64,000 nt of DNA from Circinella umbellata (taxonomy: Eukaryota; Mucoromycota; Mucoromycetes; Mucorales; Lichtheimiaceae): contig JAIWNF010000092.1 in the NCBI GenBank assembly GCA_025093555.1, positions 1 to 64,000 on the forward strand. Reading direction: 5' to 3'. Positions 1 through 10,516 of the stretch are shown piece by piece. The stretch's first letter is position 1. Every line of letters starts with the position of its first letter. The position numbers and the translations under genes are program-made. The notes under the pieces were generated by a model. It was not told the origin of the DNA. It ran no database searches and was given only the letters and a program-made list of their open reading frames with translations.

Positions 1-588
1 ATCCCAAGTCGTCAGAAGCCTTCTTCGTATAGTTGATAATTGCTGTTCTGACGCCGAGGTTCTCTTCATCGTCATAGGCATACTCAAAATTCCAGACGGC
101 ACCTTCAGGAACCATCTTTCTCTTATAATGGTTTCTCATGAAGCGCTAATTTATATAACATCGAGGTGTTGCCTTAGTATTATTACCAATATTAAAGAAA
201 TTATATAAAGAAAACTATTAATATTATTACCGAAAGTACGTTCTCGCGTGGACTACAAGACTTCTTTTTCGTACTCTTGTCTATCTGGTTCTTCAACTCA
301 TGAACCTCTTGCTCGAGGTCGGCGTTGCGTTTATTGACAGTGCAATAACACCTCCTTGCATCTCCACTAATTGTTGAAAATGTAACAACTTGGAGTCTGC
401 AGCGTCAATCCAAGTATGCATTTTACCCATTTCACTCCAAAGGGTATACTTCCATTAAATGCACGAGCGCCATTCTCTATGGATCCCAAAGTATTATGAC
501 CAGGTACTTCTTGAGCAGGAGCTGGTGTACTGCTGTATCTTTCAGTAAAATCGTCGAAGTTATCATCCATTAGGAAAGTGTTGTTCAT
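1..588 (-). CDS. Hypothetical coiled-coil protein, 3' end outside window
   Basis: I do not recognise this gene. The minus strand starts with a Met-Asn-Asn-Thr ORF at 588. A second open stretch, in another frame (about 460-300), contains the residues WIDAADSKLLHFQQLVEMQ and then a charged heptad-like segment (RNADLEQEVHELKNQ) that predicts a short coiled coil. A clear intron lies at 146-230 (GT donor at 230, AG acceptor at 146, phase 0) and joins to a basic exon containing RFMRNHYKRKMVPEG, which stays open to base 1. The frame change between the first ORF and the coiled-coil segment needs either another short intron (GT near 500, AG near 440 are possible) or a frameshift. The palindrome beginning near 746 lies immediately upstream, and a small minus-strand ORF (8903-9097) lies just past its other end, so the palindrome may have landed in this gene. 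Confidence 0.45.
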
Positions 589-745
589 AGTAAGAAAATA
601 TACGTTTAATGAGAAAACAATTGAAATAAAGGCTCAATAATTTACATCCACAATCTTTATATTTATATTTTTTTGTTGTTATTTATTTTCCTTTCAAGGC
701 ACTAATGACAAATTTATGCAATAAAGTTTCACTTGTAAAATAATT

Positions 746-2889
746 ATATACAGCTACACCTCTTAAAAATTAGCTTATTTACCAAAAAAAAAATAACGAG
801 TACTGTTTTATTATTGGAAGTTCTTTTAAAAAATTATAAATGGTAAGTTATATGAATGATAATGTTATTTTATTCGTTATGCAGAGAAAACAACATCGCA
901 GTACATATATAGTGATGACACACCTTAGCCAAGTAGACAACGCCTTAATAACATAAAAAGATTTTTCTGGTCCCAATTTGGTTAACCTAATGTGAATGCC
1001 CTAATTTGGTCATTATTTTTATTCTTCTTTTTTCAGCATCTTTCTTTCTACTCTACTCCCCTTTACTACAACAAAATGACACGACGTAAATTTCACCCCA
1101 TCTTTAAAATAATCTATCATTATCATCTTTGACTATCACACCAGCACTGATTCACATTTTTTTAATCTTATACATAGATGCCCTTATCCGGTAATGGAGC
1201 TTATATGTCGGTTCTTATGTTTAACACAGGTAGTTGTAATATTCTTTTTTTGGCCAGATTACGCGTACTCTTTACTCATATTTTGCCCTGATTTAATCTT
1301 TAATCTTTTTATTCATTAACCACATCCTTGTTTTTATCCGGCTCTTATACTCTTGCTTACTTGATATATCTATATGTTTTATGCTTACTGCAGGTAGTAA
1401 CTACTCTTTTTTTTCTTTTTTTTTGTGTACTTGTGTGCCCTATCTCCGTGTATTCTTTCAATAAATGATTTGCAGGCCCAAATATCTGCTTTTTATCTGC
1501 CATTTTTTTATTTTGTCTATTCTAATTTACTACATCTACTTTTGTTTAAAACAGAACTATGCGACTATTTCATACTTTGACACAGGTACCAGTATCTCTT
1601 TTTTTTAGCTGCTTAATCCCTTTTTACATGAACTTGTATGTTCTTACTCATCCAATCGTATCCATTGATGACTAAATAGTGTGCTAAGGTGCATCCGCTC
1701 TAGATATTGATTGTATCATGAAGTGTATATTTTCCAAAAGTCATGGTATTAGACAAGAACAGGTAATAGACGACTGGTCCAAAAAAAAGGGAATAACATA
1801 TATAAAAATTTATCATATGATAAAGTACTTCTTTAAGATCAAAGATTTGGCAGGTATGTACTTTTCTTTTTCATGTCTATCTCGTATGGGTTTATTGATT
1901 TCTCATCAATATAAAGTTTATTTTCTTCTATAGTAATGGTTCCCATAGAAGCGTGGTATTTATCTCTTCCTCAAAATATTCTGTAACTATATTATTTATA
2001 ACGTAACTAATCCTTTTTTTAATATTATTGCGTAAACATTTTTTTATGATATAACTAATCTTTTCTTCAATATTATTTGGTAAGCATATTATCTACAGCA
2101 TAACTAATTCTTCAATATATTGCGTAAACATTTTCATATACTCAAATTCTTTTTTTTTCTATAGCATGTCATAGTTTTTCATTTCATGTTTTTTTATTAT
2201 GATTCATTTCGTGTTATTTATTAACAGCTTTACATCATATTTTGTCATATATTTATAGCTATATTAACCTTAAGGCATTTTAAATAAGACGTTTTCAGGT
2301 TCGTTATATGGTAAACAAAGGCTAGTAATATTAAGTTTAGATAAAATAGTTTAGCTTTTAGTATAGTAAAAATTATATATTTATTTTAGTATAGTAGATA
2401 AAAAATAAATAAATAAAAAAGACCTCTTTATGTATATAAAAGGAAATAAAAAGCAGATGATTTGATCAATTTAAAAGAATAATAAGCCAATACCAAATGC
2501 TAGTTTTAAAATGTCCGAAAGAAATGAGCCAATACTGAAGTCTGTGTATACTTCGTGTAAAAAAGAACCACCAATATGATACTTTGATCAAAAGGTGTAA
2601 CATGATACAGTAGCCAATAGAGTAGAAGAATAACGTCGTTTTGAACCTCTCATCGTTTTTCTCAAAGACTAAAACTCATAGATTGAGATTGCTCAAACTG
2701 CTAAAAGTAAAAGATTGATCTGGTTTTAGCTGCTCAAACTAACAGTTTTAACTCGTTTCAGCAGATAAAAAGTCTGCTTACCGATTCTTAATATTTCTCA
2801 AACCTAATAACTTAGCCAGCTCAAACGAGCTCAAACTTGTGGTTTGAGCCGAGTTTTAGCTGGCTAAAAAAACATTTTATGTCCAGTGA
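746..2889. repeat. Left arm of an ~8 kb palindrome
   Basis: This segment reappears in reverse complement at 5651-8884. Matching landmarks are the outer end CAGCTACACCT (near 749; its complement is near 8875), the ATGCAGAGAAAACAACATCGC stretch, the ACGCGTACTC stretch near 1260, the CAGGTACCAGTATCTC stretch near 1585, and the inner end TTTATGTCCAGT (near 2878). The arm is about 2.14 kb. Once hAT copy A and one TSD are subtracted the right arm has the same length. Small differences every few bases show that the arms have diverged. The inner ~230 bp (about 2650-2880) is packed with GCTCAAAC/GTTTGAGC words. I see no supported gene in the arm. Confidence 0.85.
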
Positions 2890-3251
2890 TATAAATAATA
2901 AAAGATAAATAAAAGAATAAAAGATAATGTAAAGATGATGTTTTTTATTTAATAAAATAATCGACTATTTATATATTTTCTAACTACTGCGGATGTAAGG
3001 AATATAATAATGATGTATGATAATAATGATATTACTGCGGATGAATAATGATAATAATATTATGAATGATAATAATAGTAATATTAATAATATTACTGCG
3101 GATGATAATAATAAGAATAATAATAATGTTACTGCGGATATAGTAAGAAGTAAGAAAAGAAGCCGCAGTAAAAAGAAGTATAATCGGTATTAAAAATAAC
3201 TGATTAATAATTACAAGATGAAAGGTAGTACTAGATATTTTAGCTATGACA
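2890..3251 (-). repeat. 3' LTR, truncated
   Basis: Nearly identical to 5289-5650 in direct orientation, ending on the plus strand at AGCTATGACA like its partner. It lacks the ~45 bp present at the other edge of the 5' LTR (5245-5288), so it abuts the left palindrome arm at an internal LTR position, after CCAGTG. Several ATAATAATAATATT stretches alternate with ACTGCGGAT words. Confidence 0.85.
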
Positions 3252-3648
3252 ATATCCCCTCCCCAGAATATTGTACGTCCTCGGACAATACAGCAAGATT
3301 ACTAGCAGCTTCAATGTGACGACATTCAGCAGCACGGACAGCAGTTGGATCATACCATGGATCAACTAGTTGGTTAGTTCCCATATGAATTGGACGGAGA
3401 CGATCAGTATGCACCCAAGAGGAATAAGTATGTCCATTCAAATCTTGAAGTTGGTAGGTGTGATATTCCAAGTTGGCAGCAAGTACCTTGAATGGGCCTT
3501 TCCAGTTATACTCCAGACCCAGCTTGTTTTCATGGCGCATCAGCACATGGTCATCAACAGAAAAAATTTGAGGTTTAAGTAGAGCATCCCATTTAGCTTT
3601 GTCAAGATTGGCATTAGCTTTTAACTTTTGTTCACAGTGATGCGCCAT
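3244..3648 (-). pseudogene. Integrase C-terminal fragment (Ty3-type pol tail)
   Basis: A 134-residue minus-strand ORF. The segment with VLMRHENKLGLEYNWKGPF followed by HTDRLRPIHM is the classic C-terminal SH3-like region of Ty3/Gypsy integrases, where the incoming DNA-binding barrel ends with 'H.DRL+P'. The N-terminal His/Cys finger and the DDE catalytic core are absent. The 5' end overlaps the protease ORF by 28 nt. The junction near 3640 therefore marks a deletion of RT, RNase H and the integrase core, a loss of roughly 3 kb compared with usual family members. The last ~40 residues carry no family signal and run into the polypurine tract. Confidence 0.8.
3253..3264 (-). other. Polypurine tract of the LTR element
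   Basis: The minus strand reads GGGGAGGGGATAT directly before the 3' LTR start TGTCATAGC. This is the position and composition expected of the plus-strand primer of a retrotransposon. Confidence 0.65.
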
Positions 3649-4193
3649 GTATCTAAATCCCAGTCAGGGATTGGTTGAACTGCTTTAAGCCAATTGCGCC
3701 CAAGGATTAAGTCAAATTTGGTGTCGAGAACATAAGCATCCATTGTATGTTTATAACCTTGAGCATCCAATGGGAGTGTAACTTGTTTATTAATAGCCAA
3801 TACATGTCCACCAGCAGTTTCGACTTCTCGGTCTGAGACCAATCGAGTGGGTAATCCAATAGTAATCTTGGGAGCAACATAAGATCCAGAAGCACCAGAA
3901 TCAATCAAAACTTTAATAGGAGTACCATTACAAGACATCAAATACAGAGGTAATTCAGATTCTTTTATTGATAATAATGAGTTAAAATAATTTTTATCTT
4001 TATCTAATGTTTTTTGTAATTCTTGGGAATCATCATCATGACTATTAGATAAATCGATCAAGGGTTCTTCTGATATGGAAAGTGGATTGACATTGACAGA
4101 CTTGGCGATATTAAGAGACGAATTGGGGGATGGAGTGGTGCGCGGCAGAACTCCCTTTAATTCTGACGCGCTTGGTCGTTTCCCTGGTTCCAA
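3621..4193 (-). CDS. Retropepsin-like aspartic protease domain
   Basis: A 190-residue ORF in a different frame from gag and overlapping it by 37 nt (4157-4193), as expected if made by ribosomal frameshifting from gag. The catalytic aspartate motif is visible as VLIDSGASGSYV near residue 95, followed by the second conserved block LILGRNWL near residue 163. These belong to the retropepsin family that cleaves the retrotransposon polyprotein. An acidic linker (DLSNSHDDDSQELQ) precedes it. The ORF stops soon after LILGRNWL, close to the deletion junction, so no reverse transcriptase follows. A start at the first Met is arbitrary; in the element this would be a fusion made by frameshifting. Confidence 0.8.
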   Translation of the reverse strand: MEPGKRPSASELKGVLPRTTPSPNSSLNIAKSVNVNPLSISEEPLIDLSNSHDDDSQELQKTLDKDKNYFNSLLSIKESELPLYLMSCNGTPIKVLIDSGASGSYVAPKITIGLPTRLVSDREVETAGGHVLAINKQVTLPLDAQGYKHTMDAYVLDTKFDLILGRNWLKAVQPIPDWDLDTWRITVNKS

Positions 4194-5221
4194 CGATATT
4201 GCTTGCCTTGACGACCACCTTGACGATCATAATTAAAAGAACGATTTGAATTTGTACGACGGGGGGAAGAACAAAAACGAGAAATATGACCCAGGCCACC
4301 ACAATTGTAACATTCCTTGTTATTATCATTGTTACGCTGATTACCTTGCCACTGTTGGTTAGGTCTACTATGACCAGTCGAACGCCATTGTTCTGATCTT
4401 TGTGAGCGTATCGCATCCAAGTCCATAGGAGCAACATCATTGGTACGCAGATACTCAGGGACAAGTTGGGGTGGTTGTTGTTTGTGTGACGGAGAATATC
4501 TAAATTGTTCACCTAAGATAGTCTGACTATGTAGTTGAGCTGCTTCAACCGCTAATGCTAAACGCATCGCCTCATCTGTAGTTGAAGGAAAGCGGGTCAT
4601 AACTTGGAGTCGAATGTTTGGACTTAACCCACATTGAAAACGATCCATAGCTTCTTCATCTGTCATAGAAGGAACCGATGACCAAGCTGCTTGGAATTGT
4701 GACACAAAATTTGCAACTGTACTAGTCTGAACCAGCGCCGCCAATCTATCACGAGCCAATTGTAACCTGTTAGGAGGACTGAAGTTTGCCAAGAAGCGTT
4801 GCTTGAAAACCTTCCATTCGTCACAGTCACCCATTAACTCTTGTTGACGCCACCATGTGTCAGCCTCATCTCGTAATAATGTAGCTGCATAATCTACCCA
4901 CTTGTGTTCACCTAAATTAGCCATTTCTAAATATCGCTCGACCGATCGTAACCATCCAATTGCGGCATCCAATCCACGATCACCATGATATGTGTCAGGT
5001 TCACGTATACGTGCATGAGATCCAGGACCAGAATCTTGTTTAGCAAGTAACTTGGTTAGAGCTTGCATAATAATTGCGTTTTCATTTGTAGGGGCTTCTG
5101 CCATTTTTCTTGGTAAGTTTTCGAATGTGAGTTCTTCTTTTGTAGTTACTTCAATATCGTCGTAAGTAAGGGGATCGACTTCTATAGCTCGATGTTGTTG
5201 AAAATTCTGATAGGGGTTCAT
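4157..5221 (-). CDS. gag: Gag capsid/nucleocapsid polyprotein (Ty3-type)
   Basis: A 354-residue intact ORF beginning 10 nt downstream of the primer-binding site. Residues ~70-235 match a retrotransposon Gag capsid layout: an YHGDRGLDAAIGWLRSVERYL segment, then a WVDYAATLLRDEADTWW block and an F...FLANFSPPN block. A zinc knuckle of CCHC type, CYNCGGLGHISRFC, lies near residue 311, followed by an Arg/Gln/Asn-rich RNA-binding tail. The protein would form the virus-like particle that packages element RNA in the cytoplasm. The ORF is undisturbed although the polymerase region is deleted, so it could still be expressed and supply or capture particles in trans. Confidence 0.9.
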   Translation of the reverse strand: MNPYQNFQQHRAIEVDPLTYDDIEVTTKEELTFENLPRKMAEAPTNENAIIMQALTKLLAKQDSGPGSHARIREPDTYHGDRGLDAAIGWLRSVERYLEMANLGEHKWVDYAATLLRDEADTWWRQQELMGDCDEWKVFKQRFLANFSPPNRLQLARDRLAALVQTSTVANFVSQFQAAWSSVPSMTDEEAMDRFQCGLSPNIRLQVMTRFPSTTDEAMRLALAVEAAQLHSQTILGEQFRYSPSHKQQPPQLVPEYLRTNDVAPMDLDAIRSQRSEQWRSTGHSRPNQQWQGNQRNNDNNKECYNCGGLGHISRFCSSPRRTNSNRSFNYDRQGGRQGKQYRWNQGNDQARQN

Positions 5222-5230
5222 AAACCTTTT

Positions 5231-5243
5231 CTGTCGCTACCAA
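5231..5243 (-). other. Primer-binding site (initiator tRNA-Met-like)
   Basis: The minus strand reads TTGGTAGCGACAG immediately after the 5' LTR end ACGACA. TGGTAGCG is the usual primer-binding word complementary to the 3' end of initiator tRNA-Met in fungal LTR elements. Confidence 0.6.
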
Positions 5244-5244
5244 T

Positions 5245-5650
5245 TGTCGTAATATTTTTATGGCGGAACAATACCAAGCCAAATAAAATATAAATAATAA
5301 AAGATAAATAAAAGAATAAAAGATAATGTAAAGATGATGTTTTTTATTTAATAAAATAATCGACTATTTATATATTTTCTAACTACTGCGGATGTAAGGA
5401 ATATAATAATGATGTATGATAATAATGATATTACTGCGGATGAATAATGATAATAATATTATGAATGATAATAATAGTAATATTAATAATATTACTGCGG
5501 ATGATAATAATAAGAATAATAATAATGTTACTGCGGATATAGTAAGAAGTAAGAAAAGAAGCCGCAGTAAAAAGAAGTATAATCGGTATTAAAAATAACC
5601 GACTAATAATTACAAGATGAAAGGTAGTACTAGATATTTTAGCTATGACA
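5245..5650 (-). repeat. 5' LTR (406 bp)
   Basis: Bounded on the plus strand by TGTCGTAAT and AGCTATGACA, giving the canonical TG...CA ends with the short inverted repeat TGTC/GACA. The direct repeat 2890-3251 covers all but the last ~45 bp of it. It directly abuts ACTGGACATAAA of the right palindrome arm. Confidence 0.85.
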
Positions 5651-8600
5651 ACTGGACATAAAGTATTTTTTTAACCAGCTCAAACTCGGCTCAAACCGCA
5701 TGTTTGAGCTTGTTTGAGCTGGCTAAGTTATTAGGTTTGAGAATTTTTGAGAACCATGATGAGCGTATCCGATCTGCTCAAACGCGCTCAAATCAATGGT
5801 TTGCCCTGCTCAAACTGGTTTGTTTTTTTTATTCTAAGCAGATTGAGCACTCTCGATCTATGAGTTTGAGCCTTTGAGAAAAAAGATGAGAGGTTCAAAA
5901 TGATATTAGTCTTCTACCCTATTGGCTACTGCTTCATGTTACACCTTTTGATCAAAGTATCATATTGGTGGGTTCTTTTTACATGAAGTATATACAGCCT
6001 TCAGTATTGGCTCCTTTATTTCGGACATTTTAAAACTATCATTTGGTATTGGCTTATTATTCTTTAAGTTGATCAATCATCTGCTTTTTATTTCCTTTTA
6101 TATACATAAAGAAGTCTTTTTTATTTATTTATTTTTTATCTACTATACTAAAATAAATATATAATTTTTACTATACTAAAAGCTAAACTATTTTATCTAA
6201 ATTTGATATTACTAGCCTTCATTTACCATATAACAGATCTAAAAAAGTCTAATATAAAATGCCTTTTAATAAATATAACTATAAATATGTGATGTAAAAT
6301 TGTAAATAAATAACGCAAAATGAATCATATTAAAAAAAGCATGAAATGAAACCATACCATCCTATAGAAAAAAGAAGTTGAGTATATGAAAATGTTTATG
6401 CAATAATATTAAAGAGGAATTAGTTATGCCATAAGTAATATGTTTACCGAATAAATTACAGAAAAGGTTAGTTATATTATAAAAACATGTTCACGGAATA
6501 ATATAAAGAAAAAGATGAGTTAGGCTATATATAAAATACTTACGGAATAATTTTGAGAAAGAGATAAATAACATGTTTCTATGGAAACCGCTACTATAAA
6601 AGAACACATTATATTCATTAGACATCAATAAAACCATACGATAAATATATAAAAAGAACAAGTACATACCTGCCAAATACTCAAGCTTAGGGAAGTTGTC
6701 TACTATATGATGTAAAGCACCTATTCATGTCAGCTTCAATTTTTTTATACCATTTATGATTCATCTATTACTAGTTTTTCACTATTTACCCTGGCTTTTA
6801 GCAAACACGTTTTTCATGATACAGTCAATAGTTGGCATGGGTGTACCTTAAGAAACTATTCTATGAATCACTGGATATGATTGATGAGTAAGAATATCCA
6901 AGTTGATGTAAAAGGGTCATGTAGGCAAGTAAAAAAAAGAGATACTGGTACCTGTGTCAAAGTACGAAACGCGCGTATAGCTTTGTTTCAAGCAAAAGTA
7001 GATATAGTAAATGGGAATAGACAAAATAAAAAAAATGGCAGATAAAAAAGCAGATATGTTAGGGCTTGTGAACCATTACTGAAGGGAACACACGGAGATA
7101 GGGCACACAGGTACACACAAAAAAAAGAAAAAAAAGAGTAGTTACTACCTGCAGTAAGCATAAAACATATAGATATCATCAAGTAAGCAAGAGTATAAGA
7201 GCCGGATAAAAACAAGGATGTGGTTAATGAATAAAAAGATTAAAGAATAAATTCAGGGCAAAATATAGGGATCTTAGTACAATCCGGATTTATAAACCGA
7301 TCCGTTTTTCATACGGATTGGATCGGATTTGGATTGTGTCTCAACGGATTCAGATCGGATTCGGATCGTAATTCTACAATCCGGATTGTAAACGGATTGA
7401 CATCTATGGATCCGTCGGATTTTTCTGATCCGTCATTATAATTATAGAGTAATGGATCAAAGTTTAACAATGCTGTGGTAAGGTATATATATATATTCAA
7501 ATAAAGAAGAGAGTAAGTTTTTGTATACTATTATATACTTGAATAGAGCAGTTGAAAAGAAAAGTAGTAATGGCTTTAATATAGAAAAAAAAATATCTGA
7601 AACGAAAGAAACAAAAATTGAAGATTAAAAAGAGAGATTAATGAACTTAATTACTATTTTTATTAATCTAGTAATGATAAAGAGAATTATGAACTTTTAT
7701 TTAGTTGTAAACAGAAAAGGTAAACTTATACCTCTTTTTTTTCAGCACACCGGAAATTTACTACTTGCCCCCTCAAAAAAAAAATCCACGTCATGTTATA
7801 TTTCTACCACAAAAACTTATTTGTACTGCACCACCATAACTTTTTTTTTTCTACTATAACTTTCCCACTATAATTTTTTTCCAACTATAACTTTCTTTTC
7901 CCATTGTAACTTCTTTTTTCCCATTATAACTTTTTTTTCTACTAGAACCCATTTTCCCACTATAACTTTTTATTACTACAATTATTTTTTTATTATATAA
8001 CTTATTTATTTCCTATTATGTTTTTCAAACCAAAATAATAAAGTCATCTAAAAATAATGCACCTCTGTTACCAATGTTTTACTGTTCTTAAACGATCTCA
8101 AACGACTACCATACACCATCTTGTAAAATACCTTTTCTCATGAAAAAATACTGTGACATCTACTATATAGCCTAAATTTTTATCTAATTGATCCTTTTGC
8201 ATTACGGATTACGGATTCAATCCGGATTTTTACGAAACGGATTCGGATTGCAATTTTCTAATCCATGGACAATCCGAATTTCCGAAAATCCGATCCGTTT
8301 CAAAACGGATCGGATTCGAAATGGTGCCAATCCGATCCGGATCGGTCTACTATAAACCCTAGCAAAATATGAGTAAAAGAGTACGCGTAATCTGGCCAAA
8401 AAAAGAACATTACAACTACCGGTGTTAAACATAAGAACCAACATATAAACTCCATTACCGTACAAGAGCATCTATGTATAAGATTAAAAAAATGTGAATC
8501 AGTGCTGGTATGATAGTTAAAGATGATAATGATAGATTATTTTAAAGATGGGGTGAAATTTATGTTGTGTCATTTTGTTGTAGTAAGGGGAGTAGAGTAG

Positions 8601-8884
8601 AAAGAAGGATGCTGAAAAAAGAAGAATAAAAATAATGACCAAATTAGGCCATTTATATTAGCTTAGCCAAATTGGGACAAGAAGAATCGTTTTATGTTAT
8701 CATGGCATTGTGTCATCACCATATGTACTGCGACGTTGTTTTCTCTGCATAACAAATAAAATAACATTATCATTCATATAACTTACTATTTATAATTTTT
8801 TAAAAGAACTTCCAGTAATAAAACAGTACTTATTATTTTTTTTTGGTAAATGAGCTAATTTTTACTAGGTGTAGCTGTGTATAT
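5651..8884. repeat. Right arm of the palindrome
   Basis: Reverse complement of 746-2889, interrupted by hAT copy A at 7266-8361. The inner end ACTGGACATAAA touches the LTR. The GCTCAAAC-rich block is at ~5680-5880. The outer end is AGGTGTAGCTG (~8867-8877). Outside the hAT insertion I see no supported gene; the short ORFs here have no recognisable features. Confidence 0.85.
7266..8361 (+). mobile_element. Non-autonomous hAT element, copy A
   Basis: Starts TAGGGATCTTAGTA and ends AAACCCTA, flanked by the 8-bp duplication GCAAAATA (7258-7265 and 8362-8369). The TAGGG terminus, 8-bp TSD and clustered subterminal ATCCG/CGGAT words identify a hAT-superfamily element. The ~1.1 kb interior holds CTATAACTTTT-type repeats and no transposase. 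It lies in the right palindrome arm only, so it inserted after the arms were formed. Confidence 0.9.
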
Positions 8885-8902
8885 CAACTACAAATTTTAC
8901 TC

Positions 8903-9097
8903 TCAGTTAAGATGATATCTTAATATTATAATAAAAAATAAATCTCTACCATTGTCATCAAGATCTATCATATCCTCATTGCCTTGACTCGTAATCCATT
9001 CTTCATAAAGTTCTGTGCTATAATCACGCTTATGACGATCTTTGGTACTTCCTTTTGGTGAATGTATTTTTCTGGTCGCATACTTATTTGAAAACAC
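8903..9097 (-). pseudogene. Hypothetical ORF fragment beside the palindrome
   Basis: A 64-residue minus-strand ORF with a basic part (TRKIHSPKGSTKDRHKRDY) followed by an acidic part (YEEWITSQGNEDMIDLDD). It lies just outside the palindrome's right end and on the same strand as the broken gene at 1-588 outside the left end. It may be an upstream exon of that gene, separated by the palindrome. This is inference from position and strand only. Confidence 0.25.
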
Positions 9098-9254
9098 TAG
9101 TTACAAAAACATTTTTTGATCCCATAATAGATTTCAGAAGCTGTCTGCATTTTGCAAAAAAAAGAAAAAAAAAACTAATAGCAAAAAAGAGTAATGAAGT
9201 ATTACAATGCTTAACGAATATCGCATAACTCAATATTTATTTTGTGTAAGGTAA

Positions 9255-9437
9255 CTTTTTATTTGAACACGTTTGAGAATACTCAAATTAAGAATCTGAG
9301 CGACCTAGTGACTCAAACTACTGATTTGAGTGGTTTGAGCCAGCTCAAATCATTCAGGGGCATTTGAGTTGCTCAAACCAGCTCAAACCCAAAAGTTTTA
9401 GCAAGACCCATTTTCTCAAACCACCTTTTAGGTCCAG
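9255..9437. repeat. GCTCAAAC-rich block ending GGTCCAGTG
   Basis: A dense series of GCTCAAAC/GTTTGAG words ending TTTAGGTCCAGTG. It is similar in content and end sequence to the inner parts of the palindrome arms (2650-2880 and 5651-5880). As there, an LTR-like sequence begins a few bases beyond the CCAGTG end (about 9444). Confidence 0.6.
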
Positions 9438-9443
9438 TGTACT

Positions 9444-9665
9444 GTGTTGTAGCTAAAAATATTCAGTGTTACCTTCATATTATAGTCGTTAGTTGGTTAT
9501 TTTTTAATACCAATTATACTTCTTTTACTGCAGTTTCTCCTTTTATTTCTTTATTATAAACCATAGCATGTCTTTACACAATGACTCATATTAACTATGA
9601 TCAATTCACCATCCATTATCTTCTGCAGTAACATTATCATTATTATTATCATTACTAATTATTAT
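9444..9665 (+). repeat. LTR fragment, first half
   Basis: Diverged but alignable with the start of the 5245-5650 LTR read on the minus strand: GTTGTAGCTAAAA, then GTTAGTTGGTTATTTTT, TAATACCAATTATACTTCTTTT and CTGCAGTAACATTATCATTA words in the same order. The second half of the same LTR appears at ~14712-14922, beyond the Crypton element. Confidence 0.6.
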
Positions 9666-10450
9666 TATTTTTTTCCAAGGTTCCAAAAAAAAATTTGGGT
9701 TCCCACTTTCGTTCCTCGCATATTACTACTACTATGATTTTTTTCTTATTATAATTAAATATCGTTTTGTGCCAAAATGCATTAATAAAAAAAAAAGCAA
9801 TAAAAAAATTGATATTTTTTTTTTTCGACATGATTGTGTATTTATTCCTTCAACGTGGGATATCAGTTACATCTATCTTTTTATATAAATCTTAATAAAA
9901 AAATATCCTCTTTGTTATGTACAAGAGATATACTTCTTTTCTTTTATTCAACCCATTTATTATTCTCATATCAACGCATAAATTTATTTTTTTGAGAGTG
10001 TGTTGATACAATGTTTTAAAAAAAAATCTAAAAGTGTTACTTTTTTTTTAGTATATATCATTTTCTATTAATAGCACCAAGTTACGACGCTAAATTATTG
10101 CGTGTTTTGCTTTTGACGATTTACGTTACGGCGCTGATTGGCTTCTTGCATGATATACATTATTGCGTGCTTGGCTTCTTGCATGATTTATCTTATTGCA
10201 TGCTTTAACTTCTTGAACGATTTATATTATTGCGTAATTTATCTTATTGCGTGCTTTGACGTTATAGATGGTTTTTATTATTGGGTACTTTCTACTATTG
10301 CGTTATATTCATCATCATTAGCAAATCGAAACTAATTCTATTCCATACACGCATATTGCTATACATGGCCATTGATAAGAATTTAATATAAATAGAGAGA
10401 ATATTTTATTTTAATATGTAAACTTCATTTCACTTTTATTCTTTTGGGTC
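9666..10450. other. AT-rich 5' region of Crypton element #1
   Basis: Begins with TTTCCAAGGTTCC, which is mirrored near 14690 (GGAACCTTGG). A degenerate tandem array with ATTGCGTG, TTTGAC and TTCTTGCA words lies at about 10080-10310. No supported gene. It may hold the promoter of the recombinase gene that starts at 10517. Confidence 0.4.
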
Positions 10451-10516
10451 TTGTTGACATATTATTGCCTCCTTTTCTCATTAATTTCTATTAATATAAC
10501 ATCTTTTTTTCTTAAA

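Larger units (their letters stand above)
2890..5650 (-). mobile_element. Ty3-type LTR retrotransposon lacking RT/RNase H
   Basis: On the minus strand: 5' LTR 5245-5650, primer-binding site, gag, protease, a fragment of the integrase C-terminus, a polypurine tract and a 3' LTR (2890-3251). The expected reverse transcriptase, RNase H and integrase catalytic core are missing: the protease frame runs directly into integrase-tail sequence near 3640. The element is therefore non-autonomous, comparable with elements that keep only GAG and terminal repeats. It sits exactly between the inner ends of the two palindrome arms, and no direct TSD is visible. The two flanks instead read as inverted copies of one sequence (CCAGT...ACTGG). 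Confidence 0.85.

Noticed and set aside
1718..1933. 71-residue ORF in the left palindrome arm
   Set aside because: Its counterpart in the right arm (6491-6676, other strand) does not keep the frame, so no conserved coding is seen.
7641..7859. ORF starting MNLITIFINLVMIKRIMNFY, repeated in hAT copies
   Set aside because: It recurs because the hAT element recurs; it is AT-rich, differs by indels between copies and appears in no consistent coding context.
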